From: Enterobacteriaceae endosymbiont of Donacia marginata
GTDB taxonomy: Bacteria; Pseudomonadota; Gammaproteobacteria; Enterobacterales; Enterobacteriaceae
Assembly: GCF_012567685.1 (NCBI RefSeq)
Contig: NZ_CP046184.1
Coordinates: 202,287-248,309, forward strand
DNA: 46,023 bases
Direction: 5' to 3'
Positions 1-9,344 of the stretch are shown here, piece by piece (the first letter of the stretch is position 1; each line of letters begins with the position of its first letter). The translations under genes and the position numbers were made by a program. The notes below the pieces were generated by a model. It was given only the letters and a program-made list of their open reading frames with translations. It ran no database searches and was not told the origin of the DNA.

Positions 1-664
1 CAAAGTTTTCAATATTAAGTCCTGTTCTTCCTAATCCAGATATAATTCCAGATGTTACAGTTTCACCTAAACCATATGGATTTCCTATTGCTATTGCATA
101 ATCCCCAACTTTTAAATTATCAGAATTAGCTATTTTTAAACTTTTTAAATTTTTTGTTTTATCTTGAATTTTTATTAAAGCAATATCCATTTGTGAATCT
201 TGACCTATAATTTTAGCTTCATAAGTTTTACCATTATTTAATTCGACTGTAATGTAACTAGCATGATTAATAACATGATTATTAGTAACAATTATACCTT
301 CTTTAGAATTTATAATTACACCAGAACCAATTGCATGAAACTTTTGTTCAAGAACATTATTATTATTTCCACAAATAGGAGTATTTTCATATGGTGATCC
401 TTCTTTACATAATGAAAAATGTTCATTCAAATATTCTTGTATTTTAGGAGGTAATCTAAATTGTGATACAAAAGTACTTCCTTGAACATCAATACTTACA
501 ACTGAAGGAGTAACTTTTGATAATACTCTTGATAAACTTGGTAATGTATTATTATTGCATTTTTTTATTAAATTAAATGGTAACAATTTTGCATTAACAT
601 GTTGTTGTATTGTTATTCCAATAATAAAAAAAAATATATAAAAAAATATTTTAAATTTTTTCAT
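1..664 (-). CDS. degP: Periplasmic serine protease/chaperone DegP, 3' part outside window
   Basis: Read on the minus strand from the ATG at 664 to the window edge, 221 codons stay open. Residues 1-25 look like a signal peptide (basic start, long hydrophobic stretch, ending VNA). The trypsin-like protease domain follows, with catalytic His130 in VTNNHVI and Asp160 in QMDIALIKIQ. The nucleophile serine lies beyond the edge. Cys86 and Cys98 match the disulfide of the E. coli DegP LA loop, which separates DegP from DegQ and DegS. DegP degrades or refolds damaged envelope proteins in the periplasm and works with Skp and BamA, both in this window. An AAGAGA ribosome site lies six bases before the ATG. 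It diverges from rpiA. Confidence 0.95.
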   Translation of the reverse strand, partial: MKKFKIFFYIFFFIIGITIQQHVNAKLLPFNLIKKCNNNTLPSLSRVLSKVTPSVVSIDVQGSTFVSQFRLPPKIQEYLNEHFSLCKEGSPYENTPICGNNNNVLEQKFHAIGSGVIINSKEGIIVTNNHVINHASYITVELNNGKTYEAKIIGQDSQMDIALIKIQDKTKNLKSLKIANSDNLKVGDYAIAIGNPYGLGETVTSGIISGLGRTGLNIENF

Positions 665-791
665 AAAAAATCTCTTAATAGAGTTTAGTTTATTAAAGAA
701 AATTTATATAAAATTATTTAATTTTAATTAAATATCATTTTTAAAATAAATTTTAATTTAAAATTTTTAAAATAATTAAAATATAAATTTT

Positions 792-818
792 TTTACAAAT
801 TATTATACTTAATATAAT
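792..818 (+). promoter_or_regulatory. Possible sigma-70 promoter for rpiA
   Basis: TTTACA (792-797) is followed after 15 bases by TATAAT (813-818), 35 bases before the rpiA ATG, in the divergent degP-rpiA spacer. The hexamers are good, but the spacer is short and DNA this A+T-rich produces such matches by chance. I saw nothing else recognisable in the spacer. Confidence 0.3.
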
Positions 819-852
819 ATAGATTTTATCTTATATAAAGATATAAATATGT

Positions 853-1521
853 ATGTTTAATAAATTAAAAATTATTGCAGCAAAATCAGCAATAAAATAT
901 ATTAAAAATAATAATATTATTGGAATCGGATCAGGAACAACAATATCTCATTTTATTGATATTTTATTTACTGAAAAAAAAAATATTAAAGGTATAGTAT
1001 CTGCTTCTAAAACTTCTACAAAAAAATTAAAAAAATATAATTTTAATATCTATCAAATTAATAAAATAAAAAAAATTGGAATATATTTTGATAGTGCTGA
1101 TGAAATTAATAATAAAATGCAAATGATAAAAGGAGGAGGTGCCGCATTAACTAATGAAAAAATTATATCTAGTTTTTCAGATATATTTATTTGTATAATT
1201 GATGAATCAAAATATGTAAAAAAATTAGGTATATTACATCCAGTACCAATAGAAATTATACCTTTAGCAGAAAAATTTATTATTAGAAAATTATTACATA
1301 TAGGAGCAATTGCTAAAAAACGTATAAATACAATTACAGAACATGGAAATATAATATTAGATGTATATAAATTAAATTTACATAAACCTATGAAAATAGA
1401 ACAATATATAAATAATATTCCTGGTGTTGTAACAGTTGGTTTATTTGCACGACGATGTGCAGACATAGTTATTATAAGTAAAAATAACAATACAATCTCA
1501 ATAATAAATAAAAAAAAATAA
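853..1521 (+). CDS. rpiA: Ribose-5-phosphate isomerase A
   Basis: RpiA interconverts ribose 5-phosphate and ribulose 5-phosphate in the pentose phosphate pathway, feeding nucleotide synthesis. The 222 residues match the E. coli enzyme (219) throughout. Visible motifs are the phosphate-binding GIGSGTT near residue 26, the active-site segment SADEIN (DGADEIN in E. coli, so one Gly has become Ser), MQMIKGGGAALTNEK with the catalytic Lys/Glu region, and IPGVVTVGLFA near the C-terminus. The active-site acids of the DxxDE motif are kept. The start is weakly supported, with only an AAAGA-like ribosome site. The gene stands alone between divergent degP and dapF. Confidence 0.96.
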   Translation: MFNKLKIIAAKSAIKYIKNNNIIGIGSGTTISHFIDILFTEKKNIKGIVSASKTSTKKLKKYNFNIYQINKIKKIGIYFDSADEINNKMQMIKGGGAALTNEKIISSFSDIFICIIDESKYVKKLGILHPVPIEIIPLAEKFIIRKLLHIGAIAKKRINTITEHGNIILDVYKLNLHKPMKIEQYINNIPGVVTVGLFARRCADIVIISKNNNTISIINKKK

Positions 1522-1576
1522 ATTTAACTTAATAATTTATTTTAATTATTTAAATTTTAAAATTTTAATACATTAT

Positions 1577-2407
1577 ATGAAAATAAAATTTACAAAAATG
1601 CATGCATTAGGGAATGATTTTATTATTATAAATAATATAAAAAATATTTTCTTTTTAACAAAAGAAATAATACAAAAATTATCCAATCGATATTTAGGAA
1701 TAGGATTTGATCAATTATTATTATTAGAATTATCATTAAATAAAAATATTGATTTTCATTATCGAATTTTTAATTCTGATGGTAATGAAGTAGAACAATG
1801 TGGTAATGGAGCGCGTTGTATTGCGCTATATTTAAAAATAAAAAAATTAACTTTAAAAAAAAAAATATGTTTAAGTACAAAAAACCGTTTAATATATTTA
1901 AAAAATTTAAATAATAATTTAATTTCTGTAAACATGGGTGTTCCTTTATTTAATCCAAAAGAAATTCCATTTATAACTAATAATATTAAAAATACATATA
2001 AATTTTATTTTCAAAATAAATATATTTATTTTAATGTTGTTTCGTTAGGAAATCCACATTGTGTTATTCAAGTAAAAGATGTATTAGATACTCCAGTATC
2101 ATTAATAGGGCCATTTTTTGAAAATCATAAATCATTTCCTAAAAAAATTAATGTAGGTTTTATGGAATATTTAAACATTAATAATATAAAAATAAGAGTA
2201 TTTGAAAGAGGAGTAGGGGAGACTATGTCTTGTGGATCTGGGGCATGTGCAGCTGTAGCAATAGGGATAAAGAAAAATATTTTATCAAAAAAAGTATATG
2301 TACATCTTACTGGAGGAATTATTATGATATCTTGGCAAGGAGGTAATCATGATTTATATATGCAAGGAAGTGCTAATTATGTTTATGATGGTAAAATATC
2401 ATTATAA
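1577..2407 (+). CDS. dapF: Diaminopimelate epimerase
   Basis: DapF converts LL- to meso-diaminopimelate, the last precursor of lysine and of the peptidoglycan cross-link. The protein has 276 residues (E. coli 274). The two catalytic cysteines are present: Cys75 in EQCGNGAR and Cys219 in SCGSGACAA. Two pseudo-symmetric halves are recognisable, and the ending VYDGKISL matches the family. It is followed after 32 bases by uvrD; in E. coli xerC and yigB lie between them. An 11-A run (1855-1865) falls inside the coding frame, which nevertheless stays open. Together with dapE elsewhere in the window it supports a working succinylase route to lysine. Confidence 0.97.
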   Translation: MKIKFTKMHALGNDFIIINNIKNIFFLTKEIIQKLSNRYLGIGFDQLLLLELSLNKNIDFHYRIFNSDGNEVEQCGNGARCIALYLKIKKLTLKKKICLSTKNRLIYLKNLNNNLISVNMGVPLFNPKEIPFITNNIKNTYKFYFQNKYIYFNVVSLGNPHCVIQVKDVLDTPVSLIGPFFENHKSFPKKINVGFMEYLNINNIKIRVFERGVGETMSCGSGACAAVAIGIKKNILSKKVYVHLTGGIIMISWQGGNHDLYMQGSANYVYDGKISL

Positions 2408-2439
2408 GAAATTTTATTTTAATTCTGGTATTTTAGTTA

Positions 2440-4647
2440 ATGAAAAATTTTAATTTGTTAAATAATTTAAATAATAAACAAAAAGAAGTTGTATCTGAAA
2501 TAAGAAAAAATCTATTAATATTAGCTGGAGCAGGTAGCGGAAAAACACTTGTATTAATTCGTAGAATAGCATGGTTAATTTATAAAGAAAATTGTTCTCC
2601 TAAATCTATTTTAGCTATGACGTTTACAAACAAAGCAGCATTAGAATTAAAAAATAGAATTAAATCTTTAATAAAAAACTATCAGAAAAATAATAATATT
2701 TGGATAGGTACATTTCATAGTTTTGCTTATTATATATTAAGAATTTATTACTTAGAAGCAGGATTAACTAAAAATTTCCAAATTATAGATACTTTTGATC
2801 AAAAAAATTTTATTAAAAAAATTTTAAAAAAATTATCTTTACAAAATAAAAATTTTTCTATAGAAAATATTTTAAAATATATAAATAATTTTAAAAATAA
2901 TTTTTTTAACAAAAATTATAATTTTTTTAATGAAAATAATTCTTCTTATAATCCAATTTTTTCTAAAATATATGTTGAATATGAAAATTATTGTAAACTA
3001 ACAGAAGTCATCGATTTTAATGATTTAATATTATATTTATATAAATTATTTTTATATAATCCTAATATATTAAAAATATATCAACAAAGGTTTCAAAATA
3101 TTTTAATTGATGAATTTCAAGATACAAATGATATACAATATAAATTTATATCTTTATTATATAGTAAATATTATAATACTAAAATTTTTCTTGTCGGTGA
3201 TGATGATCAATCTATTTATGGATGGAGAGGAGCACAAGTTGAAAATATGCATCGTTTTTTAAAAGATTTTGATAAAGTTAAAATAATTTTATTAGAACAA
3301 AATTATCGTTCTACTTCAAATATTTTAGAAGCTGCAAATAAATTAATTTCTTATAATAATACTAGATTAAAAAAAAAATTATGGACTCATGAAAATAATG
3401 GAAGACTTATTTATATATATTCTGCATTTAATGAATTTGATGAAGCTAAATATATTGCAAAATATATATGTAAAAATTTTATAAAAAAAAATATAGAATT
3501 AAATAATTGTGCAATTCTTTATAGAAATAATTTTCAATCTCGTATTTTAGAAGAAATTATGTTAAAATTTGCTATTCCATATAAAATTTATGGCGGGATT
3601 CGTTTTTTTGAACGTCAAGAAATAAAATATATTTTATCATATTTAAGATTAATATCTAATTATAATGACGATAATTCTTTTGAAAGAATTATAAATATAC
3701 CTAAAAGAAGTATTGGAGAAAAAACATTAAATATAATAAAATATATTTCTAAAAAATATCTATTAACATTATGGGAATCTAGTATTTATTTGTTAGAAAA
3801 TAAAAAATATTTAAATACTATGTCATTTAATGCATTAAAAAAATTTATTATTTTAATTAAATCTCTAAAAAGTAATATAAAAAATAAACCATTATCAATT
3901 ATTATTAAAGAAACCATAAAAGATTCTGGATTATGGGAAATGTATAGTAAAAGTTGTTTTAATGAAAAAAATTTTAATAAAATAAATAATTTAAAAGAAT
4001 TAATTAATGCTGCTGATGATTTTACAAAAAATTCATTAATAAATAAAAATGAATTATTTTATAAAAATATTAAAGAAAATTTATTAATAAATTTTCTTTC
4101 ACAAGCATTATTATTAACTGAAGATGTTAATTTAAATCAAACAAATCAAAAAATTAATAATTACATACAAATGATGACTATTCATGCATCTAAAGGATTA
4201 GAATTTTCTGAAGTATTTATTATAGGAATGGAAGAAGGTATTTTCCCTAATAAAATTTCTTTTATTAATCAAAATATACATGAAGAAAGACGTTTAGCAT
4301 ATGTAGGAATTACTAGAGCGAAAAAAAAACTAACATTAACTTATACAAAAAAACGTTATTTATATGGTAAAGAAATTAATTCAATACCATCCAGATTTAT
4401 TAATGAATTACCAAAAAATTGTATAAAAAAAATTAGTTATTTAAAAAAAGATAATATTTTATTTACATCAGATCATATTCTAAACGAAAAAAAATATCAC
4501 ATAGGACAAATAGTTTATCATAAAATTTTTGGGAAAGGAATAATTTTAAAAATAGAAATTATTAAAAATAATATAAAATTACAAATTAATTTTAATAATA
4601 AAGTAATAAAATGGATAATATCTGATTATATACAAACTTATATATAA
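2440..4647 (+). CDS. uvrD: DNA helicase II (UvrD)
   Basis: UvrD is a 3'-5' SF1A helicase for nucleotide excision and mismatch repair. The protein has 735 residues (E. coli 720). It carries Walker A AGAGSGKT (29-36), Walker B in DEFQDTN, motif III GDDDQSIYGWRGA, motif IV QNYRST, and motifs V and VI in TIHASKGLEF and VGITRAKKKL. I call UvrD rather than the related Rep for two reasons. It sits between dapF and corA exactly as in E. coli, and its C-terminal tail keeps the UvrD-type module (YHIGQIVYHKIFGKG ... KWIISDY), which resembles the E. coli UvrD Tudor-like end. No clear Shine-Dalgarno precedes the ATG. Confidence 0.95.
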   Translation: MKNFNLLNNLNNKQKEVVSEIRKNLLILAGAGSGKTLVLIRRIAWLIYKENCSPKSILAMTFTNKAALELKNRIKSLIKNYQKNNNIWIGTFHSFAYYILRIYYLEAGLTKNFQIIDTFDQKNFIKKILKKLSLQNKNFSIENILKYINNFKNNFFNKNYNFFNENNSSYNPIFSKIYVEYENYCKLTEVIDFNDLILYLYKLFLYNPNILKIYQQRFQNILIDEFQDTNDIQYKFISLLYSKYYNTKIFLVGDDDQSIYGWRGAQVENMHRFLKDFDKVKIILLEQNYRSTSNILEAANKLISYNNTRLKKKLWTHENNGRLIYIYSAFNEFDEAKYIAKYICKNFIKKNIELNNCAILYRNNFQSRILEEIMLKFAIPYKIYGGIRFFERQEIKYILSYLRLISNYNDDNSFERIINIPKRSIGEKTLNIIKYISKKYLLTLWESSIYLLENKKYLNTMSFNALKKFIILIKSLKSNIKNKPLSIIIKETIKDSGLWEMYSKSCFNEKNFNKINNLKELINAADDFTKNSLINKNELFYKNIKENLLINFLSQALLLTEDVNLNQTNQKINNYIQMMTIHASKGLEFSEVFIIGMEEGIFPNKISFINQNIHEERRLAYVGITRAKKKLTLTYTKKRYLYGKEINSIPSRFINELPKNCIKKISYLKKDNILFTSDHILNEKKYHIGQIVYHKIFGKGIILKIEIIKNNIKLQINFNNKVIKWIISDYIQTYI

Positions 4648-4725
4648 GAAATATTTTTATAAAAAAATTTAAAAATATAAATTTATTAAATATTAATCAA
4701 AATAATATCCTAATTAGGAGTTATT

Positions 4726-5682
4726 ATGTTAAATGCTTATAAAATATATAACAAACATTTAATTTATATAAAATTAAATAATAATTATAATAATCTTTTA
4801 GATGCAATTTGGATTGATTTAATAAAACCTGAAGATAATGAAAGGAAAAAAATTTTTTCTTTATTAGGACAAAATTTAGCTACTAGACCTGAATTAGAAG
4901 ATATAGAAGCTTCTGCAAGATTTTTTGAAAATAATGAAGGATTACATATCCATTCTTTCTTTTTTTATAAAAATAAAGATGAATATGCAGGAATAACTAC
5001 TGTTGCATTTACAATAAAAAATGATAGATTATATACTTTAAGAGAAAAAGAATTATCGACTTTCCGTTTATATAGAAAACGTATGTATAATCATAATACC
5101 ATGATATATGGTAATCCTTACGAATTATTATTAGATATATTTGATACTAAAATTGAACAATTAGCTGATAAAATAGAAAACATATATAGTGATTTAGAAT
5201 CTTTAAGCTGTATTATTATGAAAAGACATAAAAGTGACCAAGTTGATAATGCACTTTCTACCTTAGCAGAACTAGAAGATATTGGTTGGAAAGTAAGATT
5301 ATGTTTAATGGATACACAAAGAGCAGTAAATTTTTTAATGAGAAAAACAAGATTACCTAAAATACAAATAGAACAGGCTAGAGAAATATCAAGAGATATT
5401 GAATCACTTTTACCTCATAATGAATCATTATTTCAAAAAGTTAATTTCTTAGTCCAAGCTGCAATGGGTTTTATTAATATAGAACAAAATAGAATTATAA
5501 AAATTTTTTCATTAGTATCTGTTATTTTTTTACCTCCTACTTTAGTAGCATCTAATTATGGAATGAATTTTTCTTTTTTACCAGAATTAAAATGGAAATA
5601 TGGTTATTTTTATGCAATAATTATAATGATAATTTCAGCATTAGCTCCTTATTTTTATTTTAAAAGAAAAAAATGGTTATAA
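4726..5682 (+). CDS. corA: Magnesium/cobalt transporter CorA
   Basis: CorA is a pentameric inner-membrane Mg2+ channel. Its 318 residues compare with 316 in E. coli. The large cytoplasmic N-terminal funnel domain is followed by two C-terminal membrane helices, about 258-279 and 293-312. The signature GMN selectivity motif (279-281) ends the first helix, and the basic tail KRKKWL is kept. A strong Shine-Dalgarno, TAGGAG (4715-4720), lies five bases before the ATG. It follows uvrD as in E. coli, and a perfect inverted repeat lies 64 bases after the stop. Confidence 0.97.
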   Translation: MLNAYKIYNKHLIYIKLNNNYNNLLDAIWIDLIKPEDNERKKIFSLLGQNLATRPELEDIEASARFFENNEGLHIHSFFFYKNKDEYAGITTVAFTIKNDRLYTLREKELSTFRLYRKRMYNHNTMIYGNPYELLLDIFDTKIEQLADKIENIYSDLESLSCIIMKRHKSDQVDNALSTLAELEDIGWKVRLCLMDTQRAVNFLMRKTRLPKIQIEQAREISRDIESLLPHNESLFQKVNFLVQAAMGFINIEQNRIIKIFSLVSVIFLPPTLVASNYGMNFSFLPELKWKYGYFYAIIIMIISALAPYFYFKRKKWL

Positions 5683-5745
5683 TATACAAAATATTTTTAT
5701 TTAAATTTTATTTAATATTTTTTTAAAAAAATATCAAATAATAGA

Positions 5746-5768
5746 GTGAATTATTTAAAATAATTCAC
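5746..5768 (+). terminator. Perfect 11-base-arm inverted repeat after corA, possible terminator
   Basis: The arms GTGAATTATTT and AAATAATTCAC are perfectly complementary around one central base, 64 bases after the corA stop. The stem contains more G and C than its surroundings, which suggests it is kept rather than random. It lacks a clean trailing T-run, so it could instead be an mRNA-stabilising hairpin or a protein-binding palindrome. Confidence 0.4.
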
Positions 5769-5917
5769 CTATATTATTTCATTATTGAATATTATTAAAA
5801 TAATTATTTTAATTTAAACTTATAATTATTAAAATTGTTAATTTAATATAATAATTTTAAAAAATATATTAAAAAATAAAAAAAACAATAATAACCTTTT
5901 CTATAAATATAATAAAG

Positions 5918-5936
5918 ATATCATTAATAATGATAT
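5918..5936. repeat. Perfect 9-base-arm inverted repeat in the corA-sucA spacer
   Basis: ATATCATTA and TAATGATAT flank a single central base. It could be a binding palindrome or a remnant of a lost gene's end. With only two C/G positions per arm, chance is quite possible. Confidence 0.3.
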
Positions 5937-6608
5937 TAATAAAAATATAATTTTACAAAAATATTATGAATAGTTTTAATTAAAAATTATTTTAAAATTA
6001 TCATAATTTTTCATCTTATAAAAAGTAATTTTATATATGTAAAAAAATATTTTCGATAAAAAATCATATTTTAGAATATTTTATAATAAAATATATTAGT
6101 GTTTTAATATTTATTAATAAATAATATATATTATAAAATTATTTTAAATATTTACTATTATTTATGTTATTACTTAATTTAAAAATAAATTTACATAATA
6201 ATCTAATTATAAAAATAATTATCATATTATATATATCTTTATATATATAATTATTACTAATATATAAAATAATCTAAAATTTATTTTGTTATCTTATATT
6301 CATTATTTGTAATAATAATTACATATCATATTATACTATATTTAAAATTTGAAATTTTCTCTTTTCTTTATTATTTTAATATTAAATTAGATAATAATAG
6401 TATTTACGTACTTTTAATAATTTGAATATAAAAAAATATCTTTTTAAATTTTTTTTAATAAAAAATAAATAGTTATTATTAACAATAAATAAAATTTTTT
6501 AAAAAATGATTATTTTACAAAAATATTTTTATAAATTATATTTTATATATATTTTTTTACTAACATTAAAATATAATAAATATTATTTTATTAAAATAAG
6601 AGATTATA

Positions 6609-9335
6609 ATGAATAATAATTACTTTAAAAAAAATATTTTATACGAAAATATTTTATATATTGAAAAATTATATAAAAATTTTTTAATAAATCCTAATTC
6701 TATAGATAAAAAATGGGTTAATATTTTTATAAATATTAGAGAAAAAAATAAATATTTAAATAAAAATAATAAATTTGAAAACGAATATTTTTATAAAAAA
6801 ATATTTTTAAAAGAAAAAATTAATCAATTAATAAATAATTTTAGAATTTTTGGCCATTATTATTCAAATATAAATCCTTTAATTTTAAATAAAAAAAAAA
6901 TAAGTAATCTCTTAGAACTAAAAAATTATCAAATTAATGAAAAAGATTTTCAAGAAAAAATAACATTAAATTCATCTTTTAAAAATGAAAAAATAATTAA
7001 TATTTATAATTTTTTTAAAAAAAAATATTGTAATTCTATAGGTATAGAATATTTTCATTTATTAGAAAATGAAAAACAATGGATAAAAAAAAATATAGAA
7101 ATAAAAGATTATAATTTAACCCAAATAGAAAAAAAAATATTTTTAGAAGAATTAATTGCTACTGAAATATTTGAAACAAATATAGGAAAAAAATTTCCAG
7201 GAGCTAAAAGATTTTCTTTAGAAGGTTGTGATGTTTTAATTCCATTAATAAAAGAAATAATACGTTATTCAGGTAAATTAGAGAATAAAACAAAAAAAAT
7301 AATTTTTTCTATGGCACATAGAGGAAGATTAAATTTTTTAGTAAATATAATGGGTAAAAAAATTAAAAATATAATAGATGAATTTTTAAATATTTTACCA
7401 GAAAAAGATAATATAGATGATGTAAAATATCATTTAGGTTATTCTTCTATTATTGAAATAAATAAAAGAAAAATAGAACTAGAATTAGCATTTAATCCTT
7501 CTCATTTAGAAGTTATTAATAGTATCACCATGGGTGTTACTAGATTTAATAATGATTTATTAAAAAAGAAAAATATTAAAAATATTAATATTTTACCTAT
7601 AAATATACATGGTGATGCATCTTTTAGTGGTCAAGGGATAATACAAGAAATTTTAAATTTATCTCAAACTAGAGGATATAGAGTTAATGGTACTATTCAT
7701 ATTATTATTAATAATCAAATTGGATTTACTATCTCGAAAAATATTGATATGAGATCTAGTTATTATTGTACTGATATAGCAAAAATGATTCAATGTCCTA
7801 TTTTCCATGTAAATGCAGATGATTTAGAAAGTGTTATTTTTATAATAAGAATAGCTATAAAGTATAGAAATAAATTTCATAAGGATATTTTTATTGATCT
7901 TGTGTCTTATAGGAGACATGGACATAATGAAATGGATGATCCTTATATCACTCAACCATTAATGTATAATTATATTAAAAATCATAAAAAAATACAAGAT
8001 TTATATTTTAATCAATTATTTTTAAAAAATATTATAGATAATGTAGAAAAAAAAAAAATATATCAAAAATATCAAACTTTATTTGATAAAGGAGATGTTT
8101 TTATTAAAACATTATTTCCTCTTAAAAAAAAATATAAAAATATAATTTTTAAAAATATAAAAATTAATGAGTTAAAAAAATTACTTTTAAAAATTAGCAG
8201 TTTACCTAAAAATTTTAATATTCATCCTATAGTAAAAAAAATTTATTTAAATAGAATTAATATGAGTAAAGAGATAAAAAAAATAGATTGGGGGGCAGCA
8301 GAAAATTTAGCATTTGCAAATATTCTAAATCAAGGAATATCTTGTCGTTTTTCAGGAGAAGATGTTAAAAGAGGTACCTTTTCTCATAGACATTCTGTTA
8401 TATATGATCAAAAAAATGGAGTATCATATACTCCTTTAAATAATATTAATTTACAGCAAGGAATTTTTGATATTTATAATTCTATTTTATCAGAAGAGGC
8501 AGTTTTAGGTTTTGAGTATGGTTATTCTTTAAACAATATAAATGGGATAACAATATGGGAAGCACAATTTGGAGATTTTATTAATGGAGCTCAAATTATT
8601 ATAGATCAATTTATTAGTTCTGGAGAAATAAAATGGAATTATAAAAGTGGATTAATAATTATTCTTCCACATGGATATGAAGGCCAAGGTCCGGAACATT
8701 CTTCTGCAAGAATAGAAAGATTTTTACAATTATGTGCAAAAAAAAATATGAAAATTTGTGTTCCTTCTAATGCATCTCAAATGTATCATTTATTATGTGA
8801 ACAAGCTTTTAATCCTATAAAAAAACCACTTATTATATTTTCTCCAAAATCTCTTTTAAGAAATCCATTAGCATGTTCTTCATTAAAAAATTTTATAAAT
8901 AATTCTTTTAAATTAGTTATAGATGAATTAAATGCTAAAATTAATATAAAAAATATTCAACGTCTTATTTTTTGTACTGGAAAAATATATTACGATTTAT
9001 TAGAATATAGAAATCTTATAAAAAATAATAATATTATTATAATTAGAATAGAACAATTATATCCATTTCCAAAAAAAGATTTAAAAAAAATAATTAAGAA
9101 ATATAAAAAAATAAAATATTTTTGTTGGTGTCAAGAAGAACCTAAAAATCAAGGATCATGGATATATATCCAAAATTGTTTTAAAACTAAATTAAATTTA
9201 AACATTAATTATTTTGGAAGAAATAAATCTCCTTCTCCTTCAACAGGATATTTTATTATTCATAAAAAACAACAACAAAAAATAATACATTCTGTTTTTA
9301 ATATTGATATAAAAAATAAAAAAATTAATTTATAA
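6609..9335 (+). CDS. sucA: 2-oxoglutarate dehydrogenase E1 component
   Basis: SucA is the thiamine-diphosphate E1 of the 2-oxoglutarate dehydrogenase complex. It decarboxylates 2-oxoglutarate and passes the succinyl group to the lipoyl arm of SucB. The protein has 908 residues (E. coli 933). The thiamine-binding signature runs from HGDASFSGQG to INNQIGF. Other landmarks are HVNADD, SYRRHGHNEMDDP and, in the pyrimidine domain, SGEDVKRGTFSHRH and GPEHSSARIERFLQL. The N-terminal helix that contacts the core is recognisable. AAGAGA (6598-6603) precedes the ATG. sucB follows after 9 bases. A 12-A run at 8047-8058 lies inside the open frame. Confidence 0.97.
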   Translation: MNNNYFKKNILYENILYIEKLYKNFLINPNSIDKKWVNIFINIREKNKYLNKNNKFENEYFYKKIFLKEKINQLINNFRIFGHYYSNINPLILNKKKISNLLELKNYQINEKDFQEKITLNSSFKNEKIINIYNFFKKKYCNSIGIEYFHLLENEKQWIKKNIEIKDYNLTQIEKKIFLEELIATEIFETNIGKKFPGAKRFSLEGCDVLIPLIKEIIRYSGKLENKTKKIIFSMAHRGRLNFLVNIMGKKIKNIIDEFLNILPEKDNIDDVKYHLGYSSIIEINKRKIELELAFNPSHLEVINSITMGVTRFNNDLLKKKNIKNINILPINIHGDASFSGQGIIQEILNLSQTRGYRVNGTIHIIINNQIGFTISKNIDMRSSYYCTDIAKMIQCPIFHVNADDLESVIFIIRIAIKYRNKFHKDIFIDLVSYRRHGHNEMDDPYITQPLMYNYIKNHKKIQDLYFNQLFLKNIIDNVEKKKIYQKYQTLFDKGDVFIKTLFPLKKKYKNIIFKNIKINELKKLLLKISSLPKNFNIHPIVKKIYLNRINMSKEIKKIDWGAAENLAFANILNQGISCRFSGEDVKRGTFSHRHSVIYDQKNGVSYTPLNNINLQQGIFDIYNSILSEEAVLGFEYGYSLNNINGITIWEAQFGDFINGAQIIIDQFISSGEIKWNYKSGLIIILPHGYEGQGPEHSSARIERFLQLCAKKNMKICVPSNASQMYHLLCEQAFNPIKKPLIIFSPKSLLRNPLACSSLKNFINNSFKLVIDELNAKINIKNIQRLIFCTGKIYYDLLEYRNLIKNNNIIIIRIEQLYPFPKKDLKKIIKKYKKIKYFCWCQEEPKNQGSWIYIQNCFKTKLNLNINYFGRNKSPSPSTGYFIIHKKQQQKIIHSVFNIDIKNKKINL

Positions 9336-9344
9336 GGATAAAAA

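Larger units (their letters stand above)
5683..6608. other. 926-base non-coding A+T desert between corA and sucA
   Basis: I find no credible gene in either strand: the longest ATG-started frames are about 30 codons of low-complexity sequence. No tRNA, 4.5S RNA, RNase P or tmRNA signature is visible. A hand count over 5701-6600 gives about 7% G+C, clearly lower than the flanking genes. The recognisable structures are two perfect inverted repeats at 5746-5768 and 5918-5936. In E. coli sdhCDAB lies directly upstream of sucA, so this may be the eroded remains of lost genes, but no residual protein similarity is visible to me. The promoter for sucA presumably lies near its right end. Confidence 0.7.

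Noticed and set aside
1053-1490. Long minus-strand open frame across rpiA
   Set aside because: It is the complement of a clearly conserved gene, and its translation is only Ile/Phe-rich low complexity. Similar shadow frames inside sucA-cydA, parE, aceE, lpdA, nfuA and dnaE were dropped for the same reason.
5683-6608. Possible tRNA, small RNA, replication origin or CRISPR in the large spacer
   Set aside because: I see no cloverleaf-like GC-richer segment, no DnaA-box cluster and no regular repeats. It is reported only as a non-coding stretch.
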